Below the pieces are notes generated by a model, which was given only the letters and a program-made list of their open reading frames with translations, made no database searches and was not told the DNA's origin. From NCBI RefSeq assembly GCF_018991925.1, contig NW_024744482.1, forward strand, positions 845,001 through 909,000: a stretch of DNA of 64,000 bases, given 5' to 3'. A program made the position numbers and the translations under genes. Shown in pieces: positions 31,936 through 42,774 of this stretch (its first letter is position 1; each line of letters begins with the position of its first letter). The stretch comes from Homarus americanus (lineage: Eukaryota; Arthropoda; Malacostraca; Decapoda; Nephropidae).

Positions 31936-31977
<42 letters not shown>
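31930..31977 (+). repeat. (GT)n microsatellite
   Basis: GT of about 46 bp. A second short GT run lies at 32033-32052, and a GA run at 32110-32132. Confidence 0.95.
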
Positions 31978-31980
<3 letters not shown>

Positions 31981-32189
31981 ATAGCAATTGAAAGCTTTGG
32001 TCAAACTCTATCAAACTAATAAAAATTAATCGTGTGTGTGTGTGTGTGTGTGATGAGGCTTGAAAACATTAATTAAACTAAGCTTCTATAATAATTAGTA
32101 TCAGAAACAGAGAGAGAGAGAGAGAGAGAGAGATAAGTGTCTTTGTCTCATAAACTTATCGAAAGAATACAAAAAAAAATAGACAGGAA

Positions 32190-32450
32190 AGGGATAGATA
32201 AGAGAAAGGGATGTTAGGTTAAATGGGAGGTGGAAGGAAAGAGATAGGTGGACAGGGAAGGGAAAAGGAAAGGAAGAAGGGAAGAGGGGGAGAGAAGGAT
32301 TGAAAGATAAGGGGGATAAACTGAGGAGAAAGAAGATTGGAAGAAAAGGTGGGATAAAAAGAGGAGAAAATGAGTGAGATAATAGCGGAGGAGGAGGAGA
32401 GGACGAGGGATATTAAGAAGCACTAGAAATAAAAAGAAGAGAAAGCAAAG
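32190..32450 (+). repeat. Purine-rich tract
   Basis: GAGGAGGAAAG-type sequence. The 118-codon minus-strand frame is hydrophobic low complexity and is not called. Confidence 0.85.
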
Positions 32451-32579
32451 ACGAAAGAAAACAAGAAAAATAAACCAACCCAAAAGACAAACCACCAAAG
32501 ACAACAACACCAGTGAAAAATATATTCGCAGAATGGCTTCAGCTGGAGAAAGAAAATGAAATGAAAACACAAAAGAAAA

Positions 32580-32712
32580 CGAAGGGTTGGGCGGGTGTAG
32601 AGGGGCGGGGGGTAGAGGGGGGGTGTTGGGAGGGCAGGGGAGGGGTTGGGTAAAAAGAAAATGGTGGGGGAGGTGGTGCTAGGGGAGAGGGAGGGGGAAG
32701 GGGTCTTGGGTA
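32580..32712 (+). repeat. G-rich tract with quadruplex potential
   Basis: Many runs of three to seven G separated by one to five bases (GGGTTGGGCGGG, GGGGCGGGGGG, GGGGAGGGGTTGGG). Confidence 0.9.
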
Positions 32713-32719
32713 ACTTCGT

Positions 32720-33460
32720 CTCAAGTCACCCATTCATCGTAGTCTAAGATGATCAAGAAAAACATCGGGGTTTGCATTCATAGCTCCTCCGAGGGGGCGC
32801 CCAAGACGGATGGCCAGGCAGGTCCTGTGGGAAGCTGGATGAAAGTGATGCGGCTGTGTGCTGGAGTGCATGATGTAAGACCCTTGTGCGTGCGTGTGTG
32901 TGTGTGTGTGTGTGAGAGTTAGTTCCAGGAAGGAGGCTATGTGCTGGAGTGCATGATGTAAGGCTCTTGTGTTTAAGAGAGAGAGCGAGAGATGTATTAT
33001 TTAGGGATGATAAAAAATGTATTCCAAAAACCTCAAGTGAAAGACGTCAAGACTGAGTTTTTTAAAGGGCTCATATATAATTATTATTCCTATTTTTCTA
33101 ATATTATCTTGGGGTTTTTAAATGGGTTTCTAGTACACTTTTTGGGTTTTTAACTAAACTTTTATATCAGTCTTAGTTGGAGATCACTAATCAATGTCAT
33201 TTCTCGGTTTCTAAAGCACTATTGAGGTCTCTGGAATACTTAGAAATATCCTTTTTTAAATATACCCCAATATCTTTTTTTTATCTTTTTTTATCCCTTG
33301 GGTTAAGGGTCCATGATACTGCTCTCAGGGTCGTCCTCAAAGTCGTGGTGCTGTTTTTAGGTCTTCCAGGAACGCTAGTGTGGTCTTTTGGGTGTCTTGG
33401 TCGGAAACATACACCACCTTCAGAGTGTGTGTGTGTGAGCTCATATTGGGGTTATGTTGT
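32720..33460. other. Unique DNA, no gene seen
   Basis: A duplicated word GTGCTGGAGTGCATGATGTAAG occurs at about 32859 and 32941 in two adjacent near-copies flanking a GT run. The rest is AT-rich. Confidence 0.5.
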
Positions 33461-33465
33461 GGATG

Positions 33466-33468
<3 letters not shown>

Positions 33469-33517
<49 letters not shown>
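33469..33517 (+). repeat. (CT)n microsatellite
   Basis: About 49 bp of pure CT. Confidence 0.97.
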
Positions 33518-33520
<3 letters not shown>

Positions 33521-33544
33521 TCTATCGTTCGCAGACAGTGAGTA

Positions 33545-33670
33545 AAGGAGGGAGGCAGTCAGGCAAGAAGAGAAGGAGGGAGGGAGACAGGTAGTGAGGA
33601 GGAAGGGAGAGACGTGAGGAGGAAGGGAGAGACGTGAGGAGGAAGGGAGGGAAGGAAGCAGGGAGGACGG
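33545..33670 (+). repeat. Purine array, GTGAGGAGGAAGGGAGAGAC
   Basis: A 20-bp unit occurs about three times at 33592-33650 within GGGAGG sequence. It directly follows the CT tract and could pair with it. Confidence 0.88.
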
Positions 33671-33829
33671 GTGTGTATCTCAACATCAGGTGATATATCC
33701 TGGTCATGCTCTATGTTATGGTTTCATACCGTACTGATGGCTCTCTCTCTCTACCAAATAGTCGAATATATACCAATGTTTATCAATCTATGTATATATA
33801 TCTAACTAAATTTATATCCCTAACAATCC

Positions 33830-33912
33830 ATCCAGTCAACCATCCATCCATCCGTCTATCCACCCATCCATCCATCCATCCGTCTATCCACCCATCCGTC
33901 TATCCACCGTCC
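33830..33912 (+). repeat. (ATCC)n array
   Basis: CATCCATCC with CGTCTATCCACC variants. Confidence 0.93.
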
Positions 33913-33919
33913 ATACATG

Positions 33920-34380
33920 AGGAGAAACTGTCGCCAAGCCATTCATCCTCTTTATGATCGTGTCCTCGTCATTTTTAAGCTCAGACTCTCAATGTAACGA
34001 TCACTATGCTTTGTCGAATGCCTTTGTGGATATATTTTTACCTGTGCTGATTAGGCCGAACCATAAATGAAAAAGTAATCACAGCTGCGTGTATATAATA
34101 GAATGTAAACAATACCTCACCGCTAAGGGAAAAAAATACAACACTGAATCGTAATGTGAAAAAAAAAATTGACTCGGGTGATGTAAAACTGAATCGCAAC
34201 TAGAAAATGCGATTCATTCTCAGGCATCATCACTTTTAGTCACCTGAATACAAGTTCATTATCTGATTTTTTTTTTTTTTTTTTTTTATTGTGTGTGTGT
34301 ATGGTAATTGTGTTTTTGAAGGGTTGTTTTATATTCGAGTTGGTAATAATGATGGTAATGCTCTCTGGTGATAGGTTGTC
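33920..34380. other. Unique AT-rich DNA, no gene seen
   Basis: It includes a 21-base T-run at about 34267-34288 and A-runs. No exon is supported. Confidence 0.5.
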
Positions 34381-34384
34381 TTGA

Positions 34385-34575
34385 CGTTAGGGTTAGGTTA
34401 GGGTTCAGGTTAGGTTTAGGGGTTATGACGTTCAGGGTAGGATAAGTTAGGACGTTCAGGGTAGGATAGGTTAGGACGTTCAGGGTAGGATAGGTTAGGA
34501 CGTTCAGGGGAGGATAGGTTAGGACGTTCAGGGTAGGGTAAGTTAGGACGTTCAGGGCAGGGTAAGTTATGAGAG
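34385..34575 (+). repeat. 24-bp minisatellite containing TTAGG
   Basis: The unit CGTTCAGGGTAGGATAGGTTAGGA is present about six times, flanked by GGTTAGGGTT-type sequence and TTAGG-like words to 34710. Confidence 0.93.
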
Positions 34576-34839
34576 ATATGTTAAAGATTGGTTAAGTTAG
34601 GTTAGGTTATGGTAAGATTTTCAGGGAAGTTTACGTTAAGTTAGGGTAGATATGTTAGAGGTTGATTAAGTTAGTTTAAAGTTTGGTTAAATTAGGTTAA
34701 GTTTGGTTCTCGGGGTCAGGGTGTGAGTCTTCGTGCTGGTGTGTGCCGCCAGGGCCAGCGATGACGTCATAATGTGTTTGTACTGGGATGTGCGTATCCA
34801 GGTGTTGTTAGCACAGCAAACTAATTTGTTTACGGTCAT

Positions 34840-35210
34840 GTATGTATGTATGTATGAATGTAATTTATTTATAATACTATCCAAACGTGTGTAATACATA
34901 CACAATGTATTGATCCCAAAGACAAAATACACCACATATGACCGTAGATGATTGTGTATACATGGTACACTAACGCATTAACCCTAAGTATACACGAATA
35001 CACATATGTATATTTGATACATGTGGGGCAGCCCTTCACTTATGTATGTTGATATTCATGTACGTATTTATGAGTTATGTATTCATGTATATTGGTGGGT
35101 TCATGTAAGTATATATAAATGAGCTTGTGTGTACAGTATTCATATATGTATATCTGAATTATGTATGTATATATCTTTCGCTGTTATATATGAAACCAAC
35201 ATGTGTCGAA
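34840..35210. other. AT-rich region with TGTATG words
   Basis: A short (GTAT)n run at 34838-34855 and scattered ATGTATATA and TACACA words. No gene is seen. Confidence 0.5.
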
Positions 35211-35224
35211 CAAATAGGCGTATG

Positions 35225-35225
<1 letters not shown>

Positions 35226-35270
<45 letters not shown>
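35226..35270 (-). repeat. (CA)n microsatellite
   Basis: About 45 bp of pure CA followed by CCCCCCC. Confidence 0.97.
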
Positions 35271-35272
<2 letters not shown>

Positions 35273-35284
35273 CCTCCCCCCCCC

Positions 35285-35460
35285 TACCCTCCGGGCTAAA
35301 CCACAGTTCGCGTGTGCCAGGGACGGGTTGCGCCCTTTTTGCCTCGCCCTGATTACCCATATTTTGGTCAATTGTTAATAGGGGAACATCCGCGCAGGCA
35401 CCAATTAGCTCGGGCAAGAAATCGACCCGGTAATTGGTAACGTTTGGGGCGTGATTAACA
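35285..35460. other. Unique GC-balanced block, possible regulatory element
   Basis: About 175 bp free of simple repeats, with CACCAATTAGCTCGGGC and ACCCGGTAATTGGTAACG (two TAATT homeodomain-type words about 35 bp apart). No coding frame stands out. A conserved non-coding element is inference. Confidence 0.25.
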
Positions 35461-35474
35461 TAGAACCATCGCTG

Positions 35475-35735
35475 TGGGAGGGTGAGAGAGAGAGGGAGGG
35501 GAGGAGGAAGGGAAATGGGTTGGAGAAGAAGAGAAAGGAGGAAGAGAAGGAAGAACGGAGAAGTCAGGCTTAAGAAAAAGAAGGAGGAGGAGGAGGAACA
35601 GGAAAAAAAAGAACTAGGAAGGAGAGAAGAAGAAGAATTATCATTATCATTATCATCATATTTATACCATTTCCCATATAATAAAACCAGAAATTAACGT
35701 CTATATTATTATTATTATTATTATTTTCAATTTTA
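35475..35735 (+). repeat. Purine tract then ATC and ATT triplets
   Basis: GAGGAAGG words from 35484 to 35635, (ATTATC) near 35638-35655, and (ATT)n at about 35707-35735. Confidence 0.9.
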
Positions 35736-36062
35736 GATACATTTATTTTCACATCGTTTTGTTTATTTTTGTTTTGCCTTTAACTGTTATGGGAGATATT
35801 CACTGTGGAAGTTATCCTCGCTATTATGACTATTTGCTGCCTTTATTGCTCAAGTCTAATAGCTCTTTTTAATAGTTGTACAGCTATTATTGACCATTAT
35901 CGTGATGTCCTGTACACATTTCTACTCTGAGTTCGGATGATTTTTGTAAGAATTTTAGTGATGGTGTTTCGCATTGTTTTGTGTTGTTGTTTATGGTAAT
36001 ACAGTAATTACAGTGGGAACTTTAATAAATGAATCTTTCCTTCCTACTGTTGTATTAGATGA

Positions 36063-36598
36063 TTCTATATTGGGGCCTGATAGGACTATATTGGGGCCTG
36101 ATAAGACTTTATTGGGGCCTGATAAGACTTTAATGGGGCCTGATAAGACTTTATTGGGGCCTGATAACACTTAATGGGGCCTGATAAGACTTTATTGGGG
36201 CCTGATAAGACTATTGGGGCCTGATAAGACTCTTTATTGGGGCCTGATAAGACCCTTATTGGGGGGGCCTGATAAGACTTTAATGGGACCTGATAAGACT
36301 TTATTGGGGCCCGATAAGACTGATAAGACTTTGTTTATTGGGGCCTGATAAGACTATATTGGGGCCTGATAAGACTATATTGGGGCCTGATAAGACTATA
36401 TTGGGGCCTGATAAGACTATATTGGGGCCTGATAAGACTTTATTGGGCCTGATAAGACTTTATTGGGGCCTGATAAGACTATATTGGGGCCTGATAAGAA
36501 TGTATAATGGGACATGATTAGACTGTATATTAGGGTCTATTAAAACTGTATATTGGGGCCTGATAAGACAGTATAATGGGGCCTATTAAAAGTGGGGC
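36063..36598. repeat. 21-bp minisatellite TTGGGGCCTGATAAGACTATA, about 23 copies
   Basis: Units of 20-23 bp differ mainly in the AT spacer (CTTTAT versus CTATAT). A central stretch (36200-36330) has irregular spacers. Reverse complement AGTCTTATCAGGCCCC matches the core of the arrays at 2.8, 16.0, 16.1 and 56.6 kb. The last units change to CCTATTAAAAC, bridging to the AGTTTTAATAGG form. Confidence 0.95.
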
Positions 36599-36875
36599 TC
36601 TGCTAACTCACAAACACTCAAGAGCAAACTCGCTAATCTCACACTCTCTCTTAAGTAACATGTACCTTATGAACCGCCGCTTGAGAGAGAGAAAAAAATA
36701 TTACAGTATAACATAAACTCCTTATGTATTAACCTCCCTTGAAGTTTATTAAGAACTTGAGCGTAACGGATGGGTATTACCGAGTACCTTTCCTCGATCC
36801 TCACGGGAATATCATTGGAAATATTGCATCAGAGGTTTTATGGTTTGTTACTTTAGAATAAGATACAAGATGCTC

Positions 36876-36981
36876 TAGCTTATTTCACCCTATGATAAAC
36901 ACCCTAATAACTAATCTAACTTATCTGGAGGGGTTAAGTAAGGTTAGTGTAGCGTTGGGGTGTTTAATTTTCAGGTAAACT
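36876..36981. mobile_element. Fold-back element, second copy with both arms
   Basis: The left arm TAGCTTATTTCACCCTATGATAAACACCCTAAT (36876-36908) is roughly complementary to TAGCGTTGGGGTGTTTAATTTTCAGGTAAACTA (36950-36982), separated by about 40 bp of TTAAGTAAGGTTAG-type sequence. The same words in the same order occur at 18689-18800. Confidence 0.55.
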
Positions 36982-37168
36982 ATTGATTCCTTTTTCGCCT
37001 TTATCTTGATTAATTGCCAGAGTCGAGATAAGGAGGAGATGTTTAGAGGCAAGGAGTTGAGGTAGCGTTGAGAAGCCTCGGATAAAGGTCTCGACTTGGG
37101 TCACAGGTGGCCAGTGTGTTGACTCAGACGCTTTGAGTATTACCTTCCCGGATTTATACTTTGGGGTC

Positions 37169-37173
<5 letters not shown>

Positions 37174-37207
<34 letters not shown>
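37174..37207 (-). repeat. (CA)n microsatellite
   Basis: About 33 bp of pure CA. Confidence 0.96.
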
Positions 37208-37209
<2 letters not shown>

Positions 37210-37257
37210 AATAGAACTGGGTCTTCCTGCAGCACCTACACATATTGATGGCCTCTG

Positions 37258-37438
37258 TTAGTGCTTCATCCCCCTGTTAGTGCCTCACCCCCTCCCCATT
37301 TTATTGCATCACCCCCCCTGTTAGTGCCTCACCCCCTCCCCCTTAGTGCCTCATCCCCCCTGTTAGTGCCTCACCCCCTCCCCATTTTATTGCTCACCCC
37401 CTGTTAGTGCTTCACCCCCTCCCCTTAGTGCCTCACCC
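37258..37438 (-). repeat. C-rich minisatellite, CCCTGTTAGTGCCTCACCCCCTCCCC
   Basis: About seven units built of TTAGTGCCTCACC, CCCTCCCC and CCATTTTATTGC modules in varying order. Confidence 0.92.
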
Positions 37439-37524
37439 GGCTATAGTGAATAATTTTGTCGGTGTTGAATGATTCATGATGACGATCCCGAGTTTTGTGC
37501 CGCCCGCGCCGGCCTGCCTGACTA

Positions 37525-37650
37525 CATGACTGCCTAAAAGCTTGTCTGACTGCATGACTACCTAAAAGCTTGTCTGACTGCATGACTACCTAAAAGCTTG
37601 TCTGATTGTATCTTTATCTAAAAGCTTGCATGATTGCCTAAATGCTTGTC
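37525..37650 (+). repeat. 28-bp minisatellite, CTGCATGACTACCTAAAAGCTTGTCTGA
   Basis: About four units, decaying at both ends (GCCTGACTACATGACTGCC; TTGCCTAAATGCTTG). Confidence 0.92.
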
Positions 37651-38031
37651 TGACTGACTGACGCCTACAGCTGGGGTGATTTTGGTGTGTGGAGGAAGAG
37701 GAGGAGGATGAAGAGGATTCGGCAGTTGAAGAGTATGGTCAGAAGTCATGTAATAAAGGGGGAGGTAGGAGGAGGGTGACAGAGGAAGGAAGAGTCTGGT
37801 GCGGGAGGAGAAGGGTGAAGGAGAGAAGGAGTTAGGGTGGTGAACGAGAGGGCGGAGGGAGGGCAAAAGGTTAAAGGCAGGACGAGGCAATTGTGATATT
37901 TCCTGCGATATAGTTTCCATCTAACTGTCTAGTGTGTGTGTGTGTGTGTGTGTCGAAGAACATGACAATGTAGCTCATTATAAGCCGCCGGTAAAGAAAT
38001 AAGAAGACACATTGGTTGACAGCGACGCGCC

Positions 38032-38094
38032 ATGGTAACACAGTCAAAGAATCAGCGACATTGTGAGGGAGCGAAAGTTTGTGGCAGCGCTTCA
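38032..38094 (+). CDS. Weak candidate first exon
   Basis: An ATG at 38032 inside GCGCCATGGTAAC opens 21 codons (MVTQSKNQRHCEG..) ending exactly at TTCA|GTGAGT, a good donor. The surrounding 38010-38240 is more GC-balanced than its neighbours, and the CCATGGTAAC word resembles an X-box. The frame remains open beyond the donor, so the donor may be fortuitous. The product is not recognised. Confidence 0.2.
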
Positions 38095-38422
38095 GTGAGT
38101 TTCCATCTGCATTCAACAAACCGTCTGCCTCCCTTAAAGCAGCGAGCTCAATGCAAGGAGCTTATTCAAACACTTCAGTCACCGCTCGTCTCCCGCCTAC
38201 GTTTTCTCTCGTGTCAAACCCAACACCAAGAGTCTGAAGGAATGCACTATGTATATTTTTCCTTTTATTATATCTCACCTCCTTCCCCCTACTCTTCCTC
38301 TCCTCCAGGAACTAAAACAAGATTATCAAAAGTTCGTAGGGTAAATTTCCTCCCCGCCTGAAGGTAAAATAACGCTACTAAACACAGAGAAAACGCCATG
38401 ATGTTTCGACCATCATTCTGGA

Positions 38423-38432
38423 CGCCATCTTG
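38423..38432. promoter_or_regulatory. YY1-like word CGCCATCTTG
   Basis: A full match to the YY1 consensus (CAAGATGGCG on the minus strand). Similar words occur at 3398, 9222, 42729 and 49676; at 3398, 42729 and 49676 they are tied to a dispersed repeat, so function is uncertain. Confidence 0.25.
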
Positions 38433-38599
38433 GTATCATATCTTACATCTCTTGTTTGGGGGAAAAAAAAACAAACATTGTCCTGTATTTCTTTGTGACT
38501 CTTCTGTGTAAACTTTTGTGGTCTGGTACTGTTTGTTATTGGTTAGTGACAAGTGGTTGATTCTGGCGTGTTGGGGGTGCAGTGAGAAGTCTGGGCAGG

Positions 38600-38768
38600 G
38601 GTGAGGGAGGGAGAATTGAGGGGCCGGGGAGCAGGGAGGGGTAATAGGAGGAGGGGGGTAATAGGGGAAGGGGTAATAACTGTAGGGGAGGGGTAATAGG
38701 AAGAGGTGGGGTAATAGACGAAGGGGTAATAGGAGGAGGAGGTAATAACTGTAGGGGAGGGATAATCA
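38600..38768 (+). repeat. G-rich minisatellite, AGGGGTAATAGGAGGAGG
   Basis: About eight units containing GGGGTAATA, some with ACTGTAGGGG. Confidence 0.9.
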
Positions 38769-38779
38769 AGGGCCGACTA

Positions 38780-40280
38780 CACTACCTCTCTGTATACCAG
38801 GTAGTTAGTATTCAGTGTGCTGTATCCGCTCTGCCCCTAAACGCTCCTTAGGTCTAGGGGGTCTCACTTATCCCTTGTAGAGACCTGACAAGAGTATGTA
38901 CTGTACGTAGACTAAGTGGTACTCGTAGTATTTGTAATCATGGCCAAGTTGTATTTTTTCCATCCATATGATTTTGTTTGGATCATAATTTTTTGTTTTG
39001 TTTTAGTTAATAATAATTTCAAGTTCATATATGAGGTTATATAGATTTAACAAAATATATAACCTACAATAATAATAATGATGATGATGATAATGATGAT
39101 GATGATGATAGCTCTTGTTATGAACTTTGTTATGGTTAGGGAAAACAATTACACTTTTGCCACGTATCTCTAATTTAACGTTAGTTTCTGGAGTTAATGG
39201 TAATTTTAACTTGAATTTACGCCGTGGGGATGAGGCGGCGCTATGAATATATTAATGTATTTAATCGCCTTTCGTGATTTTTCGTACCTGGGCTTCACTA
39301 CACCTGGGTGTTGGTGAGAGAGGTAGGAAGGGGAAGAAGGTAGGTAGATAGGGGGGGGACCATTACTTATCGTCATCATCATTATTACCGTTCTCATCAC
39401 CGTTATCGCCATTCTTATCATCATCAATCATCATAGTTATTACGATTGTGGATGTTTCTATAATAATAATAATCATAACCATAATGACAATAATAATGAA
39501 CGGTTTATTGAGAGAAAATAACAAAGGCTGAAAATACACAATGAACAGACAATATGCAAATTCCATATGGTGATATTAGGGAGTGGGTCACTTAACAAAG
39601 CTTCCAATACTAAAAGAGGAGGAAACATGGGGTGAACACACAAGAGTAACTACGGTCTGATGATTTTCACAGTGGTTGGAGGAGGAGGGTTGAGGATTTT
39701 TTTTTTTTTTTAGCATTGGTATTGAACATCTGGGTGAGAAGCCTTTCCGAGATAGCTGATGGCATGAGTGAGAGCGGTGACTCATACTGATAGCTGGATT
39801 TTTTTTTTTATAGACACCAAAGTTGAAAGATTTTTATACTCTGGGTGGTATTATAACACTATCATCATCCAGGGATCTTTGTTTGTACTCGTTGCCCATT
39901 GACTCTTCTTCACCTCTGTCATATGGTATTGTCTCGGTAGCTGCAGTCTCACACGTTGGGGTCAAGGGAGGTTTGAGTGGTGCACCTTCTCAATATTAGA
40001 GGCAGGTTGTATAGGCCTGTAAACTTGTAGTGGTTATTGGGGAGTTTGAAGTGTTGTGTCGTGGAGACTTTTGTGTGATTCTGTTTGTTCTTGTTAGTCA
40101 TTATCGTTATGAGTACCGTGGTGAGTCGTCATCATCATCACCACCAACAGTTAATGAAACCCAGTCATCATATCCAGTACCATCATCATTATCCTCGTCA
40201 CCCATAAGTAATTCTTCTGTCTCTCCTTCCTATCATTTTCATCTCTCTCCTTCCTTCATCCTGTCCTTAAGCCTTCTCCT
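38780..40280. other. Unique DNA with ATG/ATC triplet tracts, no gene seen
   Basis: It holds an (ATG)n-like run at 39078-39110, ATCATC/ATTATT sequence at 39365-39490, poly-T runs at 39698 and 39800, and a CATCATCATC stretch near 40130. No exon is supported. Confidence 0.5.
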
Positions 40281-40613
40281 TCATCTCGCCCACCCGTGCC
40301 AAAAACATCCTCCAGCACCCTCCTTCCCCCCAGTAGGAGTTAAAGAATGCTTCCTGGTCTGCTTGCATCCTGGGAGATACGCCACGTTGATGTTATCTCC
40401 TGAGTTATTCCACATCAACTGTATCCGGGATCTGAGAACGGACTCCAGAAGGGGGGAAGCGGTCCTAATTTCCAGACGTCGAGCCGGAATGAGGTCGTAT
40501 TTCGGGTCACTGTATTGCAGGAAGAACTGTATCAGATTTCCTCCCCAGCCTCCGATTTTAGGGAAAAGTTGAAGTAGTTCCCGAAGGAAAAGGTTACAAG
40601 GCGAACTCTTCAT
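40281..40613 (-). CDS. Coding-like block, strand uncertain
   Basis: The minus-strand frame from an ATG at 40613 encodes 110 residues without low complexity (..ELLQLFPKIGGWGG.., ..FFLQYSDPKYDL.., ..MWNNSGDNINVAYLPG..) with plausible codon use. An in-frame TGA lies immediately before the ATG. The + strand is also open (40030-40572) and has a very strong 3' splice site, a long pyrimidine tract ending CCCCCCAG at 40333, leading into ..VGVKECFLVCLHPGRY... Both cannot be right. I recognise neither peptide. It could be an exon, a decayed transposon fragment or chance. Confidence 0.25.
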   Translation of the reverse strand: MKSSPCNLFLRELLQLFPKIGGWGGNLIQFFLQYSDPKYDLIPARRLEIRTASPLLESVLRSRIQLMWNNSGDNINVAYLPGCKQTRKHSLTPTGGKEGAGGCFWHGWAR

Positions 40614-40746
40614 TCAGGCGCCGATGTTGGTATTCTAGAGAGGTGGGCAGGAGGGAGAGTGGTGGTAAGTGGCTGCGGCCCTGGTCTGGCAGGAGGAAAG
40701 AGGCGGTGGAGAGGGCAGGCGGTAAAAGGTCGCTGGGAAGCTCAAA

Positions 40747-40749
<3 letters not shown>

Positions 40750-40778
<29 letters not shown>
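40750..40778 (+). repeat. (GT)n microsatellite
   Basis: About 28 bp of pure GT. Confidence 0.96.
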
Positions 40779-40779
<1 letters not shown>

Positions 40780-40784
40780 TTCAA

Positions 40785-41650
40785 TCAGTTTCTCTCTCTT
40801 GTTTAAAACTTGTGAGTTGAATAATCAGGTTTAACTGAGTTGGTTTAAGGATAATTAGACGTACAAACACTCGATGGTTTAACAGTCAGGTGTTCACTCA
40901 AAGGGTTAAGATAAGACTTTGCCAGCCATCAGGGTTTATCAGATTTATTTGTTCATTTATCTTCAACATGAGGATAATGAGATATAAGGCTGTGTTTTAA
41001 GATTTTGTTTTGTTTACGATTAAAACTTTATAAACTAAGACTTGATTGTGGTCTTTAAAGTTCTAAAAGTTCTAATTAATCTAAGAATAAGACTTTCGAG
41101 CATTATATACTTTAAGGGCTTCACACAGACAATATTACTTATTTGTTTAGCGAATAATAATAATAATAATAAATACTTAAATATGAAAAAAACTCGACTC
41201 GTAGGATTAAATGGAACAAACATTATTATCCTTTTATAAGTCTATTATATGAGTAATAATAATACTTACGAGATTAATATAATACGATATGTTTCAGGAT
41301 TAACTTTGGATTCAGACTAAAACAACAGAGAGACTTCAGCCAGTTAGGATTCTGTGTCGTAATAATTAGATACTAAATAATGTTGTAGAATTGCCATTAA
41401 CAGTTAAACTTAAAATTAATTAGAATAAGTTAATTTGGGTTAAGTTTTATTTAAGTGCGTCTTTACTCTCTTAACATCACCTTAAATTAGGGTAAGTTAG
41501 GGTAGCTTAATTTAGGTTAGGTTTGGTTAATTTAGGTCAGGTTTAGTTTGTGATGATATTACATATATTTAATATATATTTTGTTTATCTACATAATTAT
41601 TGTTGTGTACGTATCAGTTGGAATTTCCAGAAATATAAAAATTTAACGTT
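40785..41650. other. Unique AT-rich DNA, no gene seen
   Basis: It includes an (AAT)n run near 41155-41171, and TTAGGGTAAGTTAGG-type words at 41490-41550. No exon is supported. Confidence 0.5.
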
Positions 41651-41665
41651 ATTATCTTTATATAA

Positions 41666-41727
41666 CACACACACACACACACCCCACCCCACCCCACCCC
41701 ACACACCCCACCCACCCACCCACCCAG
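41666..41727 (-). repeat. (CA)n then CCCAC repeats
   Basis: CA at 41666-41680, then CCCCA and CCCAC units to 41727. Confidence 0.93.
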
Positions 41728-41933
41728 AATATATAGTATATATGTATGTATATTTTCAGTCACGAATATTGTCCCCAAAAAAATGAATTATGAGGTAATT
41801 TTTTTTATTCAAATTGGATGAAGTCCTCAGCGTCAGTTGCCGTCAATGAATAATGAAAAAGAACAATAATGACGATGGCCATTTTGTTTTTGTTGATGGC
41901 CAGGACTTGATAGTGACTGTTGAATTGTTATTG

Positions 41934-41936
<3 letters not shown>

Positions 41937-41964
<28 letters not shown>
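41937..41964 (+). repeat. (GT)n microsatellite
   Basis: About 27 bp of pure GT. Confidence 0.95.
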
Positions 41965-42117
41965 TCGAGAGAGAATGTTTTTTGTGGTGTTTGCTGTACG
42001 ATTTTGTTTGCAATTTTCTCCCTCCTATCTTTTGTTTGTTTTTCTGGACAGTTCTTTCATTTTCATCTCTTTTTTTTTTCTTTACTCCTGTTTTAGTCGT
42101 TTGATCTTGTGCCTTAT

Positions 42118-42290
42118 GATGGGAAGGCGAGAGAAGGAGGAGATGAGAGGGAGGGAATAAGAGAGAGAGAGGAACTAAAAGGTGTGTGGATAGGTGAAGT
42201 GAGTGAGAGTATTAAAAACGACATTGAGAAGAGAGGAAGAGGGAGAGAAGAGAGGAAGAGGGAGAGAAGAGGAGGGAGAGAATGAAGTAA
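42118..42290 (+). repeat. Purine tract, GAGAGAAGAGAGGAAGAGG
   Basis: GAGGAAGAGGGAGAGAA units repeated about three times at 42228-42280. Confidence 0.9.
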
Positions 42291-42549
42291 TGAGAGTCTG
42301 GAGGGGCGTAGGTTTAGTCAAGGCAGATAACACAACCACTGGACGATAACATTGTTGTGTGTTAAGCATTACTGTTATCTGTTGTCGTAAAGCCCCTTCT
42401 GGTCTATCGCTGTACAATGGGGGGATGTGAGGTCAGGTCTTGCTGATTCAATCTAACTACGACACAAAGATGGATTCTCTTAAGTGTGCGAACGGATTTG
42501 ATTCACTTAAACTACGACATAAAGATGGATTCTCAAAGGTTCGTGTATA

Positions 42550-42645
42550 ATAATCCTAACCTAACCTAACCTATCTCCCTGAAATAGCGTTAGGGTGGTT
42601 AATCTCCAGGTGAAATAAGCTGGCAACTAATCTTCAGATGATATC
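42550..42645 (+). mobile_element. Fold-back element, partial copy after a CCTAA run
   Basis: CCTAACCTAACCTAACC (42555-42572) is followed by TAGCGTTAGGGTGGTTAATC..CAGGTGAAATAAGCTGG..CTAATCTTCAGATGA, matching the right arm at 18750-18810. Further right, AAAATGGCGTGA..AAAACTCTACC (42729-42770) matches sequence after the 49.6 kb copy. Confidence 0.55.
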
Positions 42646-42774
42646 TTAAAGCTTCTTAATCTTACATTTTCCTCTCCTTACTGTATATAGCCTATATATA
42701 AGAGCGTGTGTAAATAAGATTCAAATTCAAAATGGCGTGATAATTAAACTAAAACTCTACCTTTACTCATGATT

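Noticed and set aside
36063..36598. CRISPR-like direct repeat array
   Set aside because: Units abut without unique spacers, there are no cas genes, and the context is a eukaryotic genome. It is a minisatellite.
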